Origin: Dehalococcoidia bacterium UBA1328
GTDB taxonomy: Bacteria > Chloroflexota > Dehalococcoidia > Lucifugimonadales > Lucifugimonadaceae
DNA length: 64,000 nucleotides
Reading direction: 5' to 3'
NCBI GenBank assembly: GCA_002306815.1
Contig: DBTA01000036.1
Location: 141,442-205,441 of the forward strand
Shown: positions 1 to 8,727 of the stretch, piece by piece
How the letters are laid out: every line of letters starts with the position of its first letter
How positions within the stretch are numbered: position 1 is the first letter of the stretch
Translations under genes and position numbers: made by a program
Notes under the pieces: model-generated
The model's input: the letters and a program-made list of their open reading frames with translations, nothing else
Told to the model about the DNA's origin: nothing
Databases searched by the model: none

Positions 1-1
1 C

Positions 2-1201
2 CGCCGCAAAGGAAACGGGAACGAAATCGCAATTGTTGGCGCCCGTGAGAACAATCTCAAGAATGTTTCTGTTGCCATCCCTCTGGGCACTCTTACTTGT
101 GTCACGGGGGTCTCTGGTTCAGGCAAAAGCACACTCGTAAATGAGATTCTCTCTAAAAAGTTATCTCAATACTTTTATCGTTCGAAGGATCGACCTGGTG
201 ATCACGACGATGTGATCGGACTTGAGCATGTCGACAAGGTGATCAATATCGACCAATCACCTATTGGTCGAACCCCGCGCTCGAATCCTGCTACTTACAC
301 AGGAGTGTTCACGAACATTCGTGAAATATTCGCTTCGATGCCAGAAGCTAAGGCACGTGGTTACAAGGCTGGACGATTCTCGTTCAACGTAAAAGGTGGT
401 CGCTGCGAAGCCTGTAGTGGTGCCGGTTACGTCCAAATCGAGATGCAATTCCTTCCCGATGTGACTGTTCCCTGCGAAGTTTGTCTTGGTGCTCGCTATA
501 ACCGTGAAGCACTTGAAATCAAGTTCAAGGGCAAGTCGATTGCCGAAGTTCTGGACATGACGGTTTCGGAAGCAGCGGAGGTCTTCGCCAACATCCCTTC
601 GATAGCCAACAAGATGAAGACGTTGACCGATGTGGGTCTTGGCTACGTACCTCTGGGTCAGCCGGCAACTACCCTGTCGGGTGGTGAGGCGCAGAGAATA
701 AAACTCGCATCCGAGCTGTCGAAGCGATCAACCGGTAAAACCGTCTACATTCTCGACGAGCCGACAACCGGTTTATCTTTCGACGATGCCGCTAAGCTGA
801 TGATCGTACTGCACCGTTTGGTCGATGCCGGCAACTCGATTGTCTTGATCGAGCACCATTTGGATCTAATCAAGAACGCTGACTGGATTCTTGATATGGG
901 TCCCATGGCTGGAGAACGTGGCGGAAAGCTGGTTGTAGAAGGAACACCAGAGTTCGTCGCCTCGGTCAAAAAATCGTCTACAGGCCAGTACTTATCTGAA
1001 CTGGAAGGTATCAATCCCAGCTCTAAGGCACCAGGTAGAACAAAAGCCCGGAAATTTAGCGTTGCCAACAATGGCGTCTCTGGCGACGACATCACGTTAC
1101 CGGATAGACCTGCCAGCTCAGCCAACGGCGCAACAAAATCGCGTAAAAACTCACGCCGATACCGTCGGCGACGCCGTGGCGCGAGAGCGGGCGGGTCGTG
1201 A
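2..1201 (+). CDS. uvrA: Excinuclease ABC subunit A, 3' part only
   Basis: DNA damage recognition subunit of the UvrABC nucleotide excision repair complex, an ATPase that scans DNA and loads UvrB. The gene runs off the left edge, so the first ATPase module is missing. The reading frame is open from base 2. Visible in order: second Walker [10 protein letters not shown] (about residues 36-44 of the visible part), the zinc module with Cys pairs at about 135/138 and 158/161 (CEAC...CEVC), the ABC signature LSGGEAQ (about 225-231) and Walker [10 protein letters not shown] (about 250-258). This is the canonical UvrA C-terminal order. The last 20 or so residues are a very basic Arg/Lys-rich tail, a lineage-specific extension. 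Family assignment is secure; only the 5' extent is unknown. Confidence 0.97.
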   Translation, partial: RRKGNGNEIAIVGARENNLKNVSVAIPLGTLTCVTGVSGSGKSTLVNEILSKKLSQYFYRSKDRPGDHDDVIGLEHVDKVINIDQSPIGRTPRSNPATYTGVFTNIREIFASMPEAKARGYKAGRFSFNVKGGRCEACSGAGYVQIEMQFLPDVTVPCEVCLGARYNREALEIKFKGKSIAEVLDMTVSEAAEVFANIPSIANKMKTLTDVGLGYVPLGQPATTLSGGEAQRIKLASELSKRSTGKTVYILDEPTTGLSFDDAAKLMIVLHRLVDAGNSIVLIEHHLDLIKNADWILDMGPMAGERGGKLVVEGTPEFVASVKKSSTGQYLSELEGINPSSKAPGRTKARKFSVANNGVSGDDITLPDRPASSANGATKSRKNSRRYRRRRRGARAGGS

Positions 1202-1235
1202 GGGTTAGCGATTTGCTGTCGTCGGATCGTCACGT

Positions 1236-1308
1236 GGGCTGTGGATAGGGCGATCTTTCGGCGGCGGATTGCCACGTCGCTCATTCCCCACTCCTCGCAA
1301 TGACAGTG
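1236..1308 (+). repeat. Dispersed palindromic repeat, copy A
   Basis: A 73-base stretch between uvrA and the lipoprotein gene aligns without gaps to the reverse complement of 11153-11225. The shared core is CGGATTGCCACGTCG followed by CTCCT-GCAA-GACA. ATTGC near the left and GCAAT near the right form an inverted pair, so the unit could fold as a hairpin. A diverged copy lies at 52366-52430. Confidence 0.8.
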
Positions 1309-1404
1309 TATGGGCGGTCGAGACGCTGTCTCACTCCAACATGGTGGAGTTACGACACAGTCCCAGGTGACTAGGCGAATCTGCGAAGGTCAAACCCCGG
1401 TAAA

Positions 1405-1896
1405 TCAGTCGCTTTGAACCGTCTGTGCCAGATTCTGACACGCCGAAATATCTGTCTGACACAACATCACAACGTTGCCTGCAACAAGATATGCGTGATA
1501 GCTAGTGCGATTGCCCGTAGAAGTAATAATTCCGCCTCCCGAATTCGAATTGGGAGATCGGCCTATCGCCGCAAGAGCCGACTCTACACCTGCCGACATT
1601 GCGTCGGCGTGCGAACTGTATTTGCGAATCTCGATATCACGTCGTTCGGCAAACCCGTAATACACGTTCGTTGCAAGTGGCACGGTTTCTGTATCGAACT
1701 CTTTGTTCAATTTAAAACCCTCTGCCTGAAAATTGTCGATTGAGAAAGTCTCATCTACTCGTAGTACGGGTGCAGTATCCTCACCGCCATTCTTCGTCGA
1801 AACGCTCTTGTCAACGGAGCCGTCAGACCCGCACGCCAGTGCGATCGTGATCAGCAAAGATAATACGAGGATGAAAATCTTATATTTGCTATGCAC
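1405..1896 (-). CDS. Small lipoprotein of unknown function
   Basis: Predicted secreted, lipid-anchored protein of about 163 residues; I do not recognise the mature domain. The chosen GTG start at 1896 gives a normal 22-residue lipoprotein signal: basic start (HSKYK), a hydrophobic stretch, and a lipobox ending IALAC with the lipidated Cys at residue 22. Starting at the upstream codon at 1950 would put 18 extra polar residues before the signal. After the Cys comes a Gly/Ser/Asp-rich spacer, then a folded part of about 120 residues with two Cys near the C-terminus (LCQTDISAC) that might form a disulfide. It ends five bases from the stop of the MFS gene on the same strand, so the two may be co-transcribed. 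The function is open. Confidence 0.65.
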   Translation of the reverse strand: MHSKYKIFILVLSLLITIALACGSDGSVDKSVSTKNGGEDTAPVLRVDETFSIDNFQAEGFKLNKEFDTETVPLATNVYYGFAERRDIEIRKYSSHADAMSAGVESALAAIGRSPNSNSGGGIITSTGNRTSYHAYLVAGNVVMLCQTDISACQNLAQTVQSD

Positions 1897-1954
1897 CTTG
1901 ACCACCAACGAGTTCGATTGTGTGTCAATTGAATCGGTGAACCTTAGCAAATAG

Positions 1955-3169
1955 CTAGCGCTTTCCAGCCGCCAATTTTGACGCCTCCGGAATTGATCGC
2001 AGACGAAGCATCGCTAGAGTTCCAACTACGGGTCCTAGAGCCAGCATTGAGAACGCCCATCCCCATCCGTGAGAATCTTTCACTATTGGCAATAACCAGA
2101 TGGACACTGCCGTGAGCGCGAACCCGACTCCTGTTTGAAAAGTGAGCATCGTCCCGCGATAGGCCGGGTCGCTTAGTTCAGTCATTGCCGTTGAGAACTG
2201 CGCCGAATCGGCTATAACTGCGGCGCCCCAAACGATAACCAGCACGACTATCAAAACCGTCATCTCTGACGGAATAAATCCGACAAATGCAGCAATACCG
2301 CCACTGATAATCATTGCGATACTCGTGACTGTCGTTCTTCCAATCTTTTCTGACCAGACTCCCGCATAAGAACAGGCGATGGCGCCAGCAAGGAACACGC
2401 TAAACGTCAGGGCACTCGTAAGATCCAGACTTGTGCCCACGACAGAGTGATCTCCCACCACGTAAAGCATGTAAGCGCCTATCCAAGCCCACATTGCGTA
2501 CAGCTCCCACTGATGACCTAAATACCCGGTGAGAGCCAGTGCCGGTGCACGTTCGCGCAGCGCACCTGTGAGATAGCGTGGATTGAACTTTGCGCCCTTC
2601 ACATCATGGGGTCCGTCAATCACAAGAAGCCTGAGTACGACTCCGCCCAGAATTGCCAGCACCGAGCTTCCGATGATGACCGCCTGCCAATTGTCAGAAA
2701 ACACGGATCGCAGAAGGTGTGGTGAGCCAGACCCAATGGTAAGTGCGCCAACCATCGTGCCGAGTGCGAACCCTCGACCCTTCTTATACCAGCCAGAAAT
2801 TACTTTCATCGCCGGCGGGTAGACACCGCCCAAAAATGCGCCGGTAGCGAATCGAGCAGCGATTAGCAGCGGTGCCGATTCGATCGGTATCACCAATAGG
2901 TTCATGACCGCCGCCATAGTTGCGCACACAAAGAACAAAGTACGGGCGTTAAATAGGTCAGACAGATTCGTAATCGCAATCACAAGAGTTCCGAAAACAA
3001 ATCCGAGTTGAACTGCAATCGTGAGAACTGCGATTGACGACTCGTCTATGGATTTCTCGAGTTCCAGCGCGCCAGAAATTGCGTTTGTTGAGAACCAAAC
3101 TGACAGCGAGAAAAACGTCGCTAGCGACACGTATATCAGCGACCGTCCACGTGTCTCAGCCCTAAACAT
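1955..3169 (-). CDS. MFS transporter
   Basis: Major facilitator superfamily permease of about 404 residues with roughly twelve hydrophobic segments, acting in the inner membrane; the substrate cannot be read from sequence. Typical MFS features are the first helix with FSVWFSTNAISG, a charged cytoplasmic loop after helix 2 (NLSDLFNART), and GYLGHQWELYAMWAW in the second half. A longer version starting at TTG 3214 is possible; I prefer the ATG at 3169 because only about 14 polar residues separate the two starts. The last helix is followed by a short basic tail. The gene lies upstream of the lipoprotein gene on the same strand, and the thioesterase diverges from it. Confidence 0.85.
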   Translation of the reverse strand: MFRAETRGRSLIYVSLATFFSLSVWFSTNAISGALELEKSIDESSIAVLTIAVQLGFVFGTLVIAITNLSDLFNARTLFFVCATMAAVMNLLVIPIESAPLLIAARFATGAFLGGVYPPAMKVISGWYKKGRGFALGTMVGALTIGSGSPHLLRSVFSDNWQAVIIGSSVLAILGGVVLRLLVIDGPHDVKGAKFNPRYLTGALRERAPALALTGYLGHQWELYAMWAWIGAYMLYVVGDHSVVGTSLDLTSALTFSVFLAGAIACSYAGVWSEKIGRTTVTSIAMIISGGIAAFVGFIPSEMTVLIVVLVIVWGAAVIADSAQFSTAMTELSDPAYRGTMLTFQTGVGFALTAVSIWLLPIVKDSHGWGWAFSMLALGPVVGTLAMLRLRSIPEASKLAAGKR

Positions 3170-3279
3170 AGTTTTTGATGTGTGGTTATCCACCTTGGAT
3201 ACTTTTGTCTTCAAGTTTCAGTCGGTAATGTGTGTGAATCGAAGGTGGTCGTGGCGATTTTCACTTGCTCGGAGGCAGT

Positions 3280-3786
3280 ATGAGCCAAAACGAAGAAGAG
3301 CGCACATATTTTCAGGATGGCCTACACGGCAATCATTGTTACGGGTGTGGGGCGTGGAACGACAGAGGTTTGAGGATTAAATCGTTCTGGGACGGCGACG
3401 AGTCAGTCTGCGTGTATCAACCTGAACCTCACCATGCTGCTATGCCTCCAGATGTAATGAATGGTGGCACCATTGCCGCAATAATCGACTGTCACGGCGT
3501 GTGTTCGGCAATAGCAGACGCATATCGGGTCGAAGGGCGAGAAATCGGCGAAGGTGCCAAGATCTGGTACGCGACAGCATCTCTGACCATCAACTACCGG
3601 AAGCCAACACGCATCGATGGAACCGTTACTGCTCGGGCGCGCTTGACCGAGAAGTCCGACAAGAAATCGCTATTCGAGGTCGATTTTTACTCTCACGGTG
3701 GCGTGAAAACATGCGATGCCACCGTTCTGTCACTTCGAGTCCCCGACGAGTGGGCTGACCCGAGCGGATTATTCCAGCACTTGTAG
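3280..3786 (+). CDS. PaaI-like hotdog-fold thioesterase
   Basis: Probable acyl-CoA thioesterase of about 168 residues in the hotdog-fold PaaI/DUF4442 group, hydrolysing a CoA thioester in the cytoplasm. The signature region is MPPDVMNGGTIAAIIDCHG, where the conserved Asn-Gly-Gly and the following acidic residue of the hotdog helix are present. SLTINYRKPTRIDGTV forms the typical long central strand. The start is ATG 3280, with GGAGG just upstream at 3271-3275. A Cys pair near the N-terminus (CYGCG) is common in this subgroup. The gene is divergent from the MFS gene and lies about 60 bases before rpiB. Substrate not determinable. Confidence 0.85.
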   Translation: MSQNEEERTYFQDGLHGNHCYGCGAWNDRGLRIKSFWDGDESVCVYQPEPHHAAMPPDVMNGGTIAAIIDCHGVCSAIADAYRVEGREIGEGAKIWYATASLTINYRKPTRIDGTVTARARLTEKSDKKSLFEVDFYSHGGVKTCDATVLSLRVPDEWADPSGLFQHL

Positions 3787-3844
3787 GCGCCATTGGTTCA
3801 CACAAGATTTACTCAATAATTCGAACAAGAAAAGGTTGATTCAA

Positions 3845-4318
3845 ATGAAACTCGCCCTAGGAGCAGACCATGCTGGCTTTCCAATGAAAGGTACCGTAGT
3901 CGAATACCTGAAATCACAAGGCCATGATGTCACCGACTATGGCACCCACTCCGAGGATCCTGTCGACTTTCCTGATATTGCTCAACGAGTCACATCCGCA
4001 ATTCTCTCTGGCGAGGCCGAGCGTGGCATCCTTGTTTGCGGAACTGGTGTTGGAGCAACAATCGCCGGGAACAAAGTGCCCGGAATTCGCGCCGCTCTGA
4101 CTCACGACACTCACTGCGCGCATCAGGGAGTCGAACACGACGACGTGAACCTGATCTGCATGGGTGCGTGGATCATCGGGATCGAAGTCGCAAAAGAGGT
4201 CCTTGACGCGTTTGTAAACGCAAAATTCTCCTCCGACCCGGATTTCCGACGGCGCGTCGACAAACTTTCCGAAATGGAACGATCGTACGCGGAACAACTA
4301 GTTAAACTAGCCAAATGA
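3845..4318 (+). CDS. rpiB: Ribose-5-phosphate isomerase B (RpiB/LacAB family)
   Basis: Interconverts ribose 5-phosphate and ribulose 5-phosphate in the pentose phosphate pathway. Length about 157 residues, normal for RpiB. GADHAGF at the N-terminus and GILVCGTGVG with the catalytic Cys65 are diagnostic, followed by NKVPGIRAAL and the HDDVNLICMG segment. The last is slightly unusual: Trp stands where an Arg is common (GAW versus GAR). The start is ATG 3845, with AAAAGG about 10 bases upstream; translation from further upstream would add residues with no family match. Other sugar-phosphate isomerases of the RpiB/LacAB family are possible, such as an allose-phosphate isomerase. Confidence 0.9.
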   Translation: MKLALGADHAGFPMKGTVVEYLKSQGHDVTDYGTHSEDPVDFPDIAQRVTSAILSGEAERGILVCGTGVGATIAGNKVPGIRAALTHDTHCAHQGVEHDDVNLICMGAWIIGIEVAKEVLDAFVNAKFSSDPDFRRRVDKLSEMERSYAEQLVKLAK

Positions 4319-4446
4319 CCGGCGTAAACCGTCGCTACAGCATGTAAAAATAGATGAGAAGCAAGCTCAAGTACGGCTTGAATTGGCTACGCTTGGTCTG
4401 TGTTCTGGCTGGGTTTGTGACTGTGACGGATACGACTAAAACAGGT

Positions 4447-4704
4447 ATGGATCCCAACGGCAATGCTTTTCAACTCACCAAGGTGCAAAAACGAATTGCC
4501 GAAATCGGTCAAATTTTCGGGTCGAGCCTCAATCTCGAAGAAATCTTTGACGAATTCGCAGGGCAAGTCCGTAAGCTGATTCCAGCTGAACGCATAATTC
4601 TCTAGACTGTCGATGAAGAAACATTTGCTTCAACAGGCTCGATCCACACGGATGATCGAGGCGGCGAAAATGTACGTCAGCGCAGTTCATGCGTTTATGG
4701 ATGA
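4447..4704 (+). pseudogene. Decayed GAF-domain sensor protein fragment
   Basis: The frame reads QKRIAEIGQIFGSSLNLEEI, then FDEFAGQVRKLIPAERIIL, a TAG stop at 4603-4605, then TVDEETFASTGSIHTDD in the same frame until a TGA at 4702-4704. This is the beginning of a GAF domain as found in sensor histidine kinases and cyclase regulators: a helix, then the first strands. Everything downstream of the first third of the domain is missing, and no kinase module follows before the next gene. The TAG could derive from a Trp codon. An upstream ATG at 4354 adds a hydrophobic stretch of unclear meaning. Confidence 0.6.
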
Positions 4705-4781
4705 AGCTACCGATATTCTTGGCGTTCACGAAGAATCAGCGGTTCCTACAGTTGCAATCCTGAGGCAAAGACACCTAGAAC

Positions 4782-5984
4782 CTAAGACCCGAAGTTCGGT
4801 TCTTCTTCCCGTTCGATCTTGCTGGGATCGAGGTCCATCATCATTCCGACGCCGTTCGGTGCCTTGATCATGCCGTTTTCAGGCGTGACAGGGTCTTTCA
4901 GGAAGTGTTGGTGCACGATATTCCACTTGATGAGGAACTCCTGGTACGGAGTGTGAATTGGCGACTGTGCGACCGAGAAGTGAACTCCGGCATTAGTCGA
5001 GTGCCCGTGTGGGATCGTGATCAAATCAGCCGTTGTCGCAACAGCGGCAATTTTTAGCGTTTCCGATAAACCGCCTGCCCAGTAAATGTCGGGCTGCAAA
5101 ATATCCAACGCTTCAGCGTCGATGAACTGCTTCATGCCCCACCGTGTGTAGTGGTGCTCAGCGCCGGAAATCGGAATGTTGGTCGCTTCGCGAATCTTCC
5201 TATATGAGTCAACTCTGTCAGGCAACGCTACTTCTTCGAGCCATCGGGGGTGGTAATCCTCGATGTGCTCAGCGAGTCGGATGACGTAGTTCACGTCCAT
5301 CGACTGCCAGCAGTCAAGCATGATGTCGTCGTCATCGCCAAGGGTTTCTCGAAGTGTCTCGACCATCTCGACATTCTTCTTAAATCCTTCAGATCCTGAC
5401 ATTGGACCATGGCGGAAGAACCATTTTTGAGCGGTAAAGCCTTCTTCTTGCTTTTGCTTTGCCCGCTCACGAACAAGACCCATGTCGAGCACGTTATAGC
5501 CAAGCATCGAAGCGTAAGCAGGTACTTTCTGACGAGTCGGACCACCAATGATTGAGTAAACAGGCGTGTTGAAATAGCGTCCCTTGAGATCCCACAAAGC
5601 GTTGTCGATCGCGCTTATTGCGATCATCGTGTTGCCCTGTCTACCGTGAACAGAACCGCGGTGCATGATGTCCCACAGGAATTCGATCGCCAACGGATCG
5701 CGACCAATCAGGTATCGAGACAACTCGTTATCAATGATGAATGCAACGGCTTTGTCCATTGGGCCGCCAATACCGGTCACGCCTTCGTCTGTTTCGATCT
5801 GAACAAAATAAGCGTCGTGACTCAGCTCATTCTGAGATTTCTCAGAGCTCCACTCGGTGCGCTTTGTGACATCACGAAACTCTTCGTATACATCGAGAGG
5901 TTGAACCAGCCGTTCTTCCCAGAACAAACCGTCTGTCTGGATGGTTCCAAAAACGTGTCGAAGTCGTACTTTTTCAATCTTCAT
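4782..5984 (-). CDS. Enolase-superfamily dehydratase, L-rhamnonate dehydratase-like (paralog 1)
   Basis: Mg-dependent acid-sugar dehydratase of 400 residues that would remove water from an aldonate to give a 2-keto-3-deoxy acid. It resembles the rhamnonate dehydratase group: KWFFRHGP in the barrel, metal ligands Asp224 (LDCW), Glu250 (WLEEV) and Glu276 (GAEHH), then His277, Asp299 (QPDIYW) and His326 (PHGHS). All catalytic positions known from L-rhamnonate dehydratase are therefore filled. The N-terminal capping domain (about 1-130) ends in NALWDLKG and PVYSIIGG, the usual superfamily junction. It lies apart from the 45-58 kb enolase cluster, next to a decayed GAF gene. The substrate is inferred only. 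Confidence 0.88.
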   Translation of the reverse strand: MKIEKVRLRHVFGTIQTDGLFWEERLVQPLDVYEEFRDVTKRTEWSSEKSQNELSHDAYFVQIETDEGVTGIGGPMDKAVAFIIDNELSRYLIGRDPLAIEFLWDIMHRGSVHGRQGNTMIAISAIDNALWDLKGRYFNTPVYSIIGGPTRQKVPAYASMLGYNVLDMGLVRERAKQKQEEGFTAQKWFFRHGPMSGSEGFKKNVEMVETLRETLGDDDDIMLDCWQSMDVNYVIRLAEHIEDYHPRWLEEVALPDRVDSYRKIREATNIPISGAEHHYTRWGMKQFIDAEALDILQPDIYWAGGLSETLKIAAVATTADLITIPHGHSTNAGVHFSVAQSPIHTPYQEFLIKWNIVHQHFLKDPVTPENGMIKAPNGVGMMMDLDPSKIEREEEPNFGS

Positions 5985-6316
5985 GAGAACTAATTTCTGC
6001 TGGGCATTGGAATTACGCCGGCACTTTTGCGGACGAACACACTTTACCGCAGCTCATAAGAATACGGTCCAATTCTGGCTTCGGGCTCACATGGCAGCAA
6101 CATCACGAGAGAATGAAATCTATCGTCACGTAATGCTGGAGCGGGTTTGATGAAACTAGAGGTGTCGTAGAACATCCGAGGGTTTCTCCGTAATGATTAG
6201 AGTCATTGCGAGCCGATAACTGCGGGTGAAAATAATGGCAAAATCCGCCTCCGCTCGCAAAACAGCGTGGATGTTACGTGAGGAAATGACGACTCGGTGG
6301 AGCTTGGTATGAGATT
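5985..6316. other. Intergenic gap with a weak repeat-like segment
   Basis: No gene recognised in 332 bases between two minus-strand genes. A segment at 6202-6249 begins GTCATTGCGAG and ends GGCAAAATCCGCC, which resembles both ends of the dispersed repeat at 11153-11225 but is diverged in the middle. It may be an old copy. Confidence 0.4.
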
Positions 6317-7117
6317 CTAAATTGCTTCGATTACTTCGCGAGCAATCGCCGGCCAATCTACCGTGGTTCCCGTTGCTCCTGAACGGTACGCACGGTGCAG
6401 GTTGGGCTTCGAATCTGCAATACCCCATGTACGCACCGAAAGCCCCGCTTTGTGAGCATCGGTAACTTGTTTCTTGGTAACTTTCGACGCGTTGGGATAT
6501 ATGCCTGACAGCCCAAGTTCAAACGCGGCGGTGAGAGTCGCTTTATCTAGGTTCTGCACAAGCCAGCCGTGGGCAATATTCGGCATTAGTGCGATAGATC
6601 TTTCAAGCTGCTCAAAGTGGAAAGACGTCATTGTCAGGCCTGGAGATTCGTATCCGCCGGTGCTCTGATCAAGCCAACCCCATTTCTCAAGTGACTTGTG
6701 AGCAAGCTCCGAGAGTTCTGGCTCCTTGCTCTTCAGTTCGAGGTGGAGGTGAATCTTGCCTGCGTACCGTTCAAGGATGTCGTCGAGAGTGGGAACAAAC
6801 GCCTCGGGATATGCCATTGGGCCTTTTACTCCCGCACCATCATCCGGTCCTTCGAACCAGAGCCCCGCATTTAGCGATTTGATCTTCGCAATAGCCGTTT
6901 CAGCGACCAATCCAGTCGCGTCTGTGGTTCGATCCAACTCTGAGTCGTGAATCACAACAACTCTGCCGTCGCTCGTGAGTTGGATGTCGGTCTCGATATT
7001 GGCGAATCCCAGTTCCAGCGCGAGATCGAAAGATTCGAATGTGTTTTCCGGGGCGTCATACGAAGCGCCTCGATGTGCAATGAGAGTGAAATCGTTGTTT
7101 TTCGCTTTGGATGCCAT
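6317..7117 (-). CDS. ugpQ: Glycerophosphodiester phosphodiesterase
   Basis: Hydrolyses glycerophosphodiesters to an alcohol and glycerol 3-phosphate. The protein has 266 residues, a standard cytoplasmic GDPD domain with no signal peptide. Diagnostic motifs are IAHRGASYDAPENT near residue 13, NIETDIQLTSDG with the metal-binding Glu and Asp, VVIHDSELDRTT with the second catalytic His, and LHLELKS. It ends with VRTWGIADSKPNLHRAYRSG, the usual GDPD C-terminal segment. It is divergent from the CoA-transferase operon. The start ATG 7117 is preceded by AACAGG, a weak ribosome site. The family is certain; the symbol follows the cytoplasmic type. Confidence 0.92.
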   Translation of the reverse strand: MASKAKNNDFTLIAHRGASYDAPENTFESFDLALELGFANIETDIQLTSDGRVVVIHDSELDRTTDATGLVAETAIAKIKSLNAGLWFEGPDDGAGVKGPMAYPEAFVPTLDDILERYAGKIHLHLELKSKEPELSELAHKSLEKWGWLDQSTGGYESPGLTMTSFHFEQLERSIALMPNIAHGWLVQNLDKATLTAAFELGLSGIYPNASKVTKKQVTDAHKAGLSVRTWGIADSKPNLHRAYRSGATGTTVDWPAIAREVIEAI

Positions 7118-7180
7118 GCCTGTTTTGCGTCGTTATCTTACTGATTCGCCTAATCGAGTTGGATCGATCTCGAAGTGTAA

Positions 7181-7219
7181 GTGACAGCGGTCGAAAAGAC
7201 CGTACAATCTGCCTCACCG
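7181..7219 (+). promoter_or_regulatory. Promoter of the CoA-transferase operon, apparently leaderless
   Basis: GTGACA at 7181-7186 and TACAAT at 7203-7208 are separated by 16 bases, close to the sigma-70 consensus. The GTG at 7219 lies 10 bases after the -10 hexamer, so the transcript would start at or within a few bases of the start codon. No Shine-Dalgarno sequence precedes it. Confidence 0.55.
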
Positions 7220-7950
7220 TGGCTATCAATAAAATCATCAATTCTTTCGAAGGGGCAGTGGCCGACATTCCATCCGGTTCGTCGGTAATGATCGGTGGCT
7301 TCGGCGGTGCCGGTGGTCAACCAACTCGACTCATGCTTGCCTTGAGAGATCAAGGTGCCACCGATCTCACGATTATTGGCAATGTCGCGGGTATCTCAAA
7401 AACGACAGGCTACGGCTGGCCCGACCATCTCGACCCGATTGACCAGGGAATCTTTTTCGAAAGCGGACAAGCTTCGAAAATTATTTGCTCATTCCCGGTT
7501 CCTGGCACGACGAACCCGCTCAGCGACATTGAAAAGGCCTGGAGAGAAGGTAATGCCGAGGTCGATATCGTGCCCCAGGGAACACTGATCGAGAGAATTC
7601 GTTCAGCGGGTGCAGGAATCCCTGCCTTCTACACACCTACCGGGGTGGGCACTCCAGTTGCAGAAGGCAAAGAACATCGAGAGTTTGACGGCCAAACATT
7701 TCTTCTTGAAACCGCGTTGCATGCTGACTACGCGCTAATAAGAGCCGAAAAGGCCGATACACGCGGTAATTTGCAGTACATCGGAACCTCGCGCGCATTC
7801 AACCCCGCAATGGCGACCGCCGCTCGGGTAACCATTGTTGAGGTCGACGAAATCGTCGAGCCAGGAGTAATCGACGCCGAACGAGTAGGAACGCTCAGCA
7901 CATATGTTGATCGGATCGTCAAACGCGCAGAAGGAGATCCGCTACCGTGA
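7219..7950 (+). CDS. 3-oxoacid CoA-transferase-like subunit A
   Basis: Alpha subunit of a class I CoA-transferase, moving CoA between short carboxylic acids (acetoacetate, 3-oxoadipate or similar); about 243 residues. GSSVMIGGFGGAGGQPTRL near the N-terminus is the subunit A glycine loop; GNVAGISKTTGYG and FYTPTGVGTPVAEGKE are also family features. Start GTG 7219 is chosen because translation from further upstream adds unrelated residues and a promoter sits immediately before it. The stop overlaps the GTG of subunit B by four bases (GTGA), so the two are translationally coupled. Substrate specificity is not visible. Confidence 0.9.
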   Translation: MAINKIINSFEGAVADIPSGSSVMIGGFGGAGGQPTRLMLALRDQGATDLTIIGNVAGISKTTGYGWPDHLDPIDQGIFFESGQASKIICSFPVPGTTNPLSDIEKAWREGNAEVDIVPQGTLIERIRSAGAGIPAFYTPTGVGTPVAEGKEHREFDGQTFLLETALHADYALIRAEKADTRGNLQYIGTSRAFNPAMATAARVTIVEVDEIVEPGVIDAERVGTLSTYVDRIVKRAEGDPLP

Positions 7951-8645
7951 ATTCTTCTGACCAAGTTCTCTACAACGACCCCGCTCCTCGTCTCGACCGT
8001 GCTGGAATAGCGAAACGCGCGGCACGCGATCTCGTCGATGGCACGACGGTAAACCTGGGTATTGGAATCCCTGCAATGTGCGCCGACTTCCTGCCCCACG
8101 GAGTAGAGCTCAGATATCACGCCGAAAACGGCATTCTCGGATTCGAAGACCTCTCGGCACCCGGAGAGGGCGATCCCAACCTTATGGACGCTGGTGGCAA
8201 ATTCCCTAAGCTAGTACCCGGGATGGCGTTCTTCGATTCGGTTGAATCGTTCAACCTGATCCGTGGCGGTCACATAGACGTGACAGTGCTCGGGGCATTG
8301 CAAGTTTCGAAATCTGGTGATCTTGCGAACTGGATGATCCCAAAACGCGGTATTGGGAGTATTGGTGGAGCGATGGATCTTGCAGCAAACGCAAAGCGTG
8401 TCATAATCGCCATGGAGCACACCGCAAAGGGCGATGTTGCCAAGATTGTTGAGGAATGCACGTTCCCGCTAACAGCACAGGCTTGCGTCGACCAAATAGT
8501 CACCGATATTGCCGTGATCGACGTTGATCGCGAAAACAAACGGTTGAGGCTTCGCGAAACTGCGCCGGGCTGGTCTTTCGATGACGTTCAGTCTCGTACC
8601 GCGGTGGCACTCGAGGTCGAAGGCGATCTCGGGACAATGGTTTAG
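7947..8645 (+). CDS. 3-oxoacid CoA-transferase-like subunit B
   Basis: Beta subunit of the same class I CoA-transferase, 232 residues. It carries the catalytic Glu in YHAENGILGF, the position of the ENG motif whose Glu forms the glutamyl-CoA intermediate in this family. TTVNLGIGIPAMCADFLP and GGAMDLAANAKRVIIAMEH are further conserved blocks. A strong AAGGAGAT site at 7931-7938 precedes the GTG start, eight bases away and inside the end of subunit A. Together the two genes are a complete enzyme, probably for ketone-body-type or aromatic-derived acids. Confidence 0.92.
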   Translation: MNSSDQVLYNDPAPRLDRAGIAKRAARDLVDGTTVNLGIGIPAMCADFLPHGVELRYHAENGILGFEDLSAPGEGDPNLMDAGGKFPKLVPGMAFFDSVESFNLIRGGHIDVTVLGALQVSKSGDLANWMIPKRGIGSIGGAMDLAANAKRVIIAMEHTAKGDVAKIVEECTFPLTAQACVDQIVTDIAVIDVDRENKRLRLRETAPGWSFDDVQSRTAVALEVEGDLGTMV

Positions 8646-8727
8646 CCGCAATCGTCTTCCCGCTGCTGCCATCACTTATTTAAACTGACCAGGCATCAGG
8701 CGGTGTTTTGAACTCGTTCGGAGAGTC

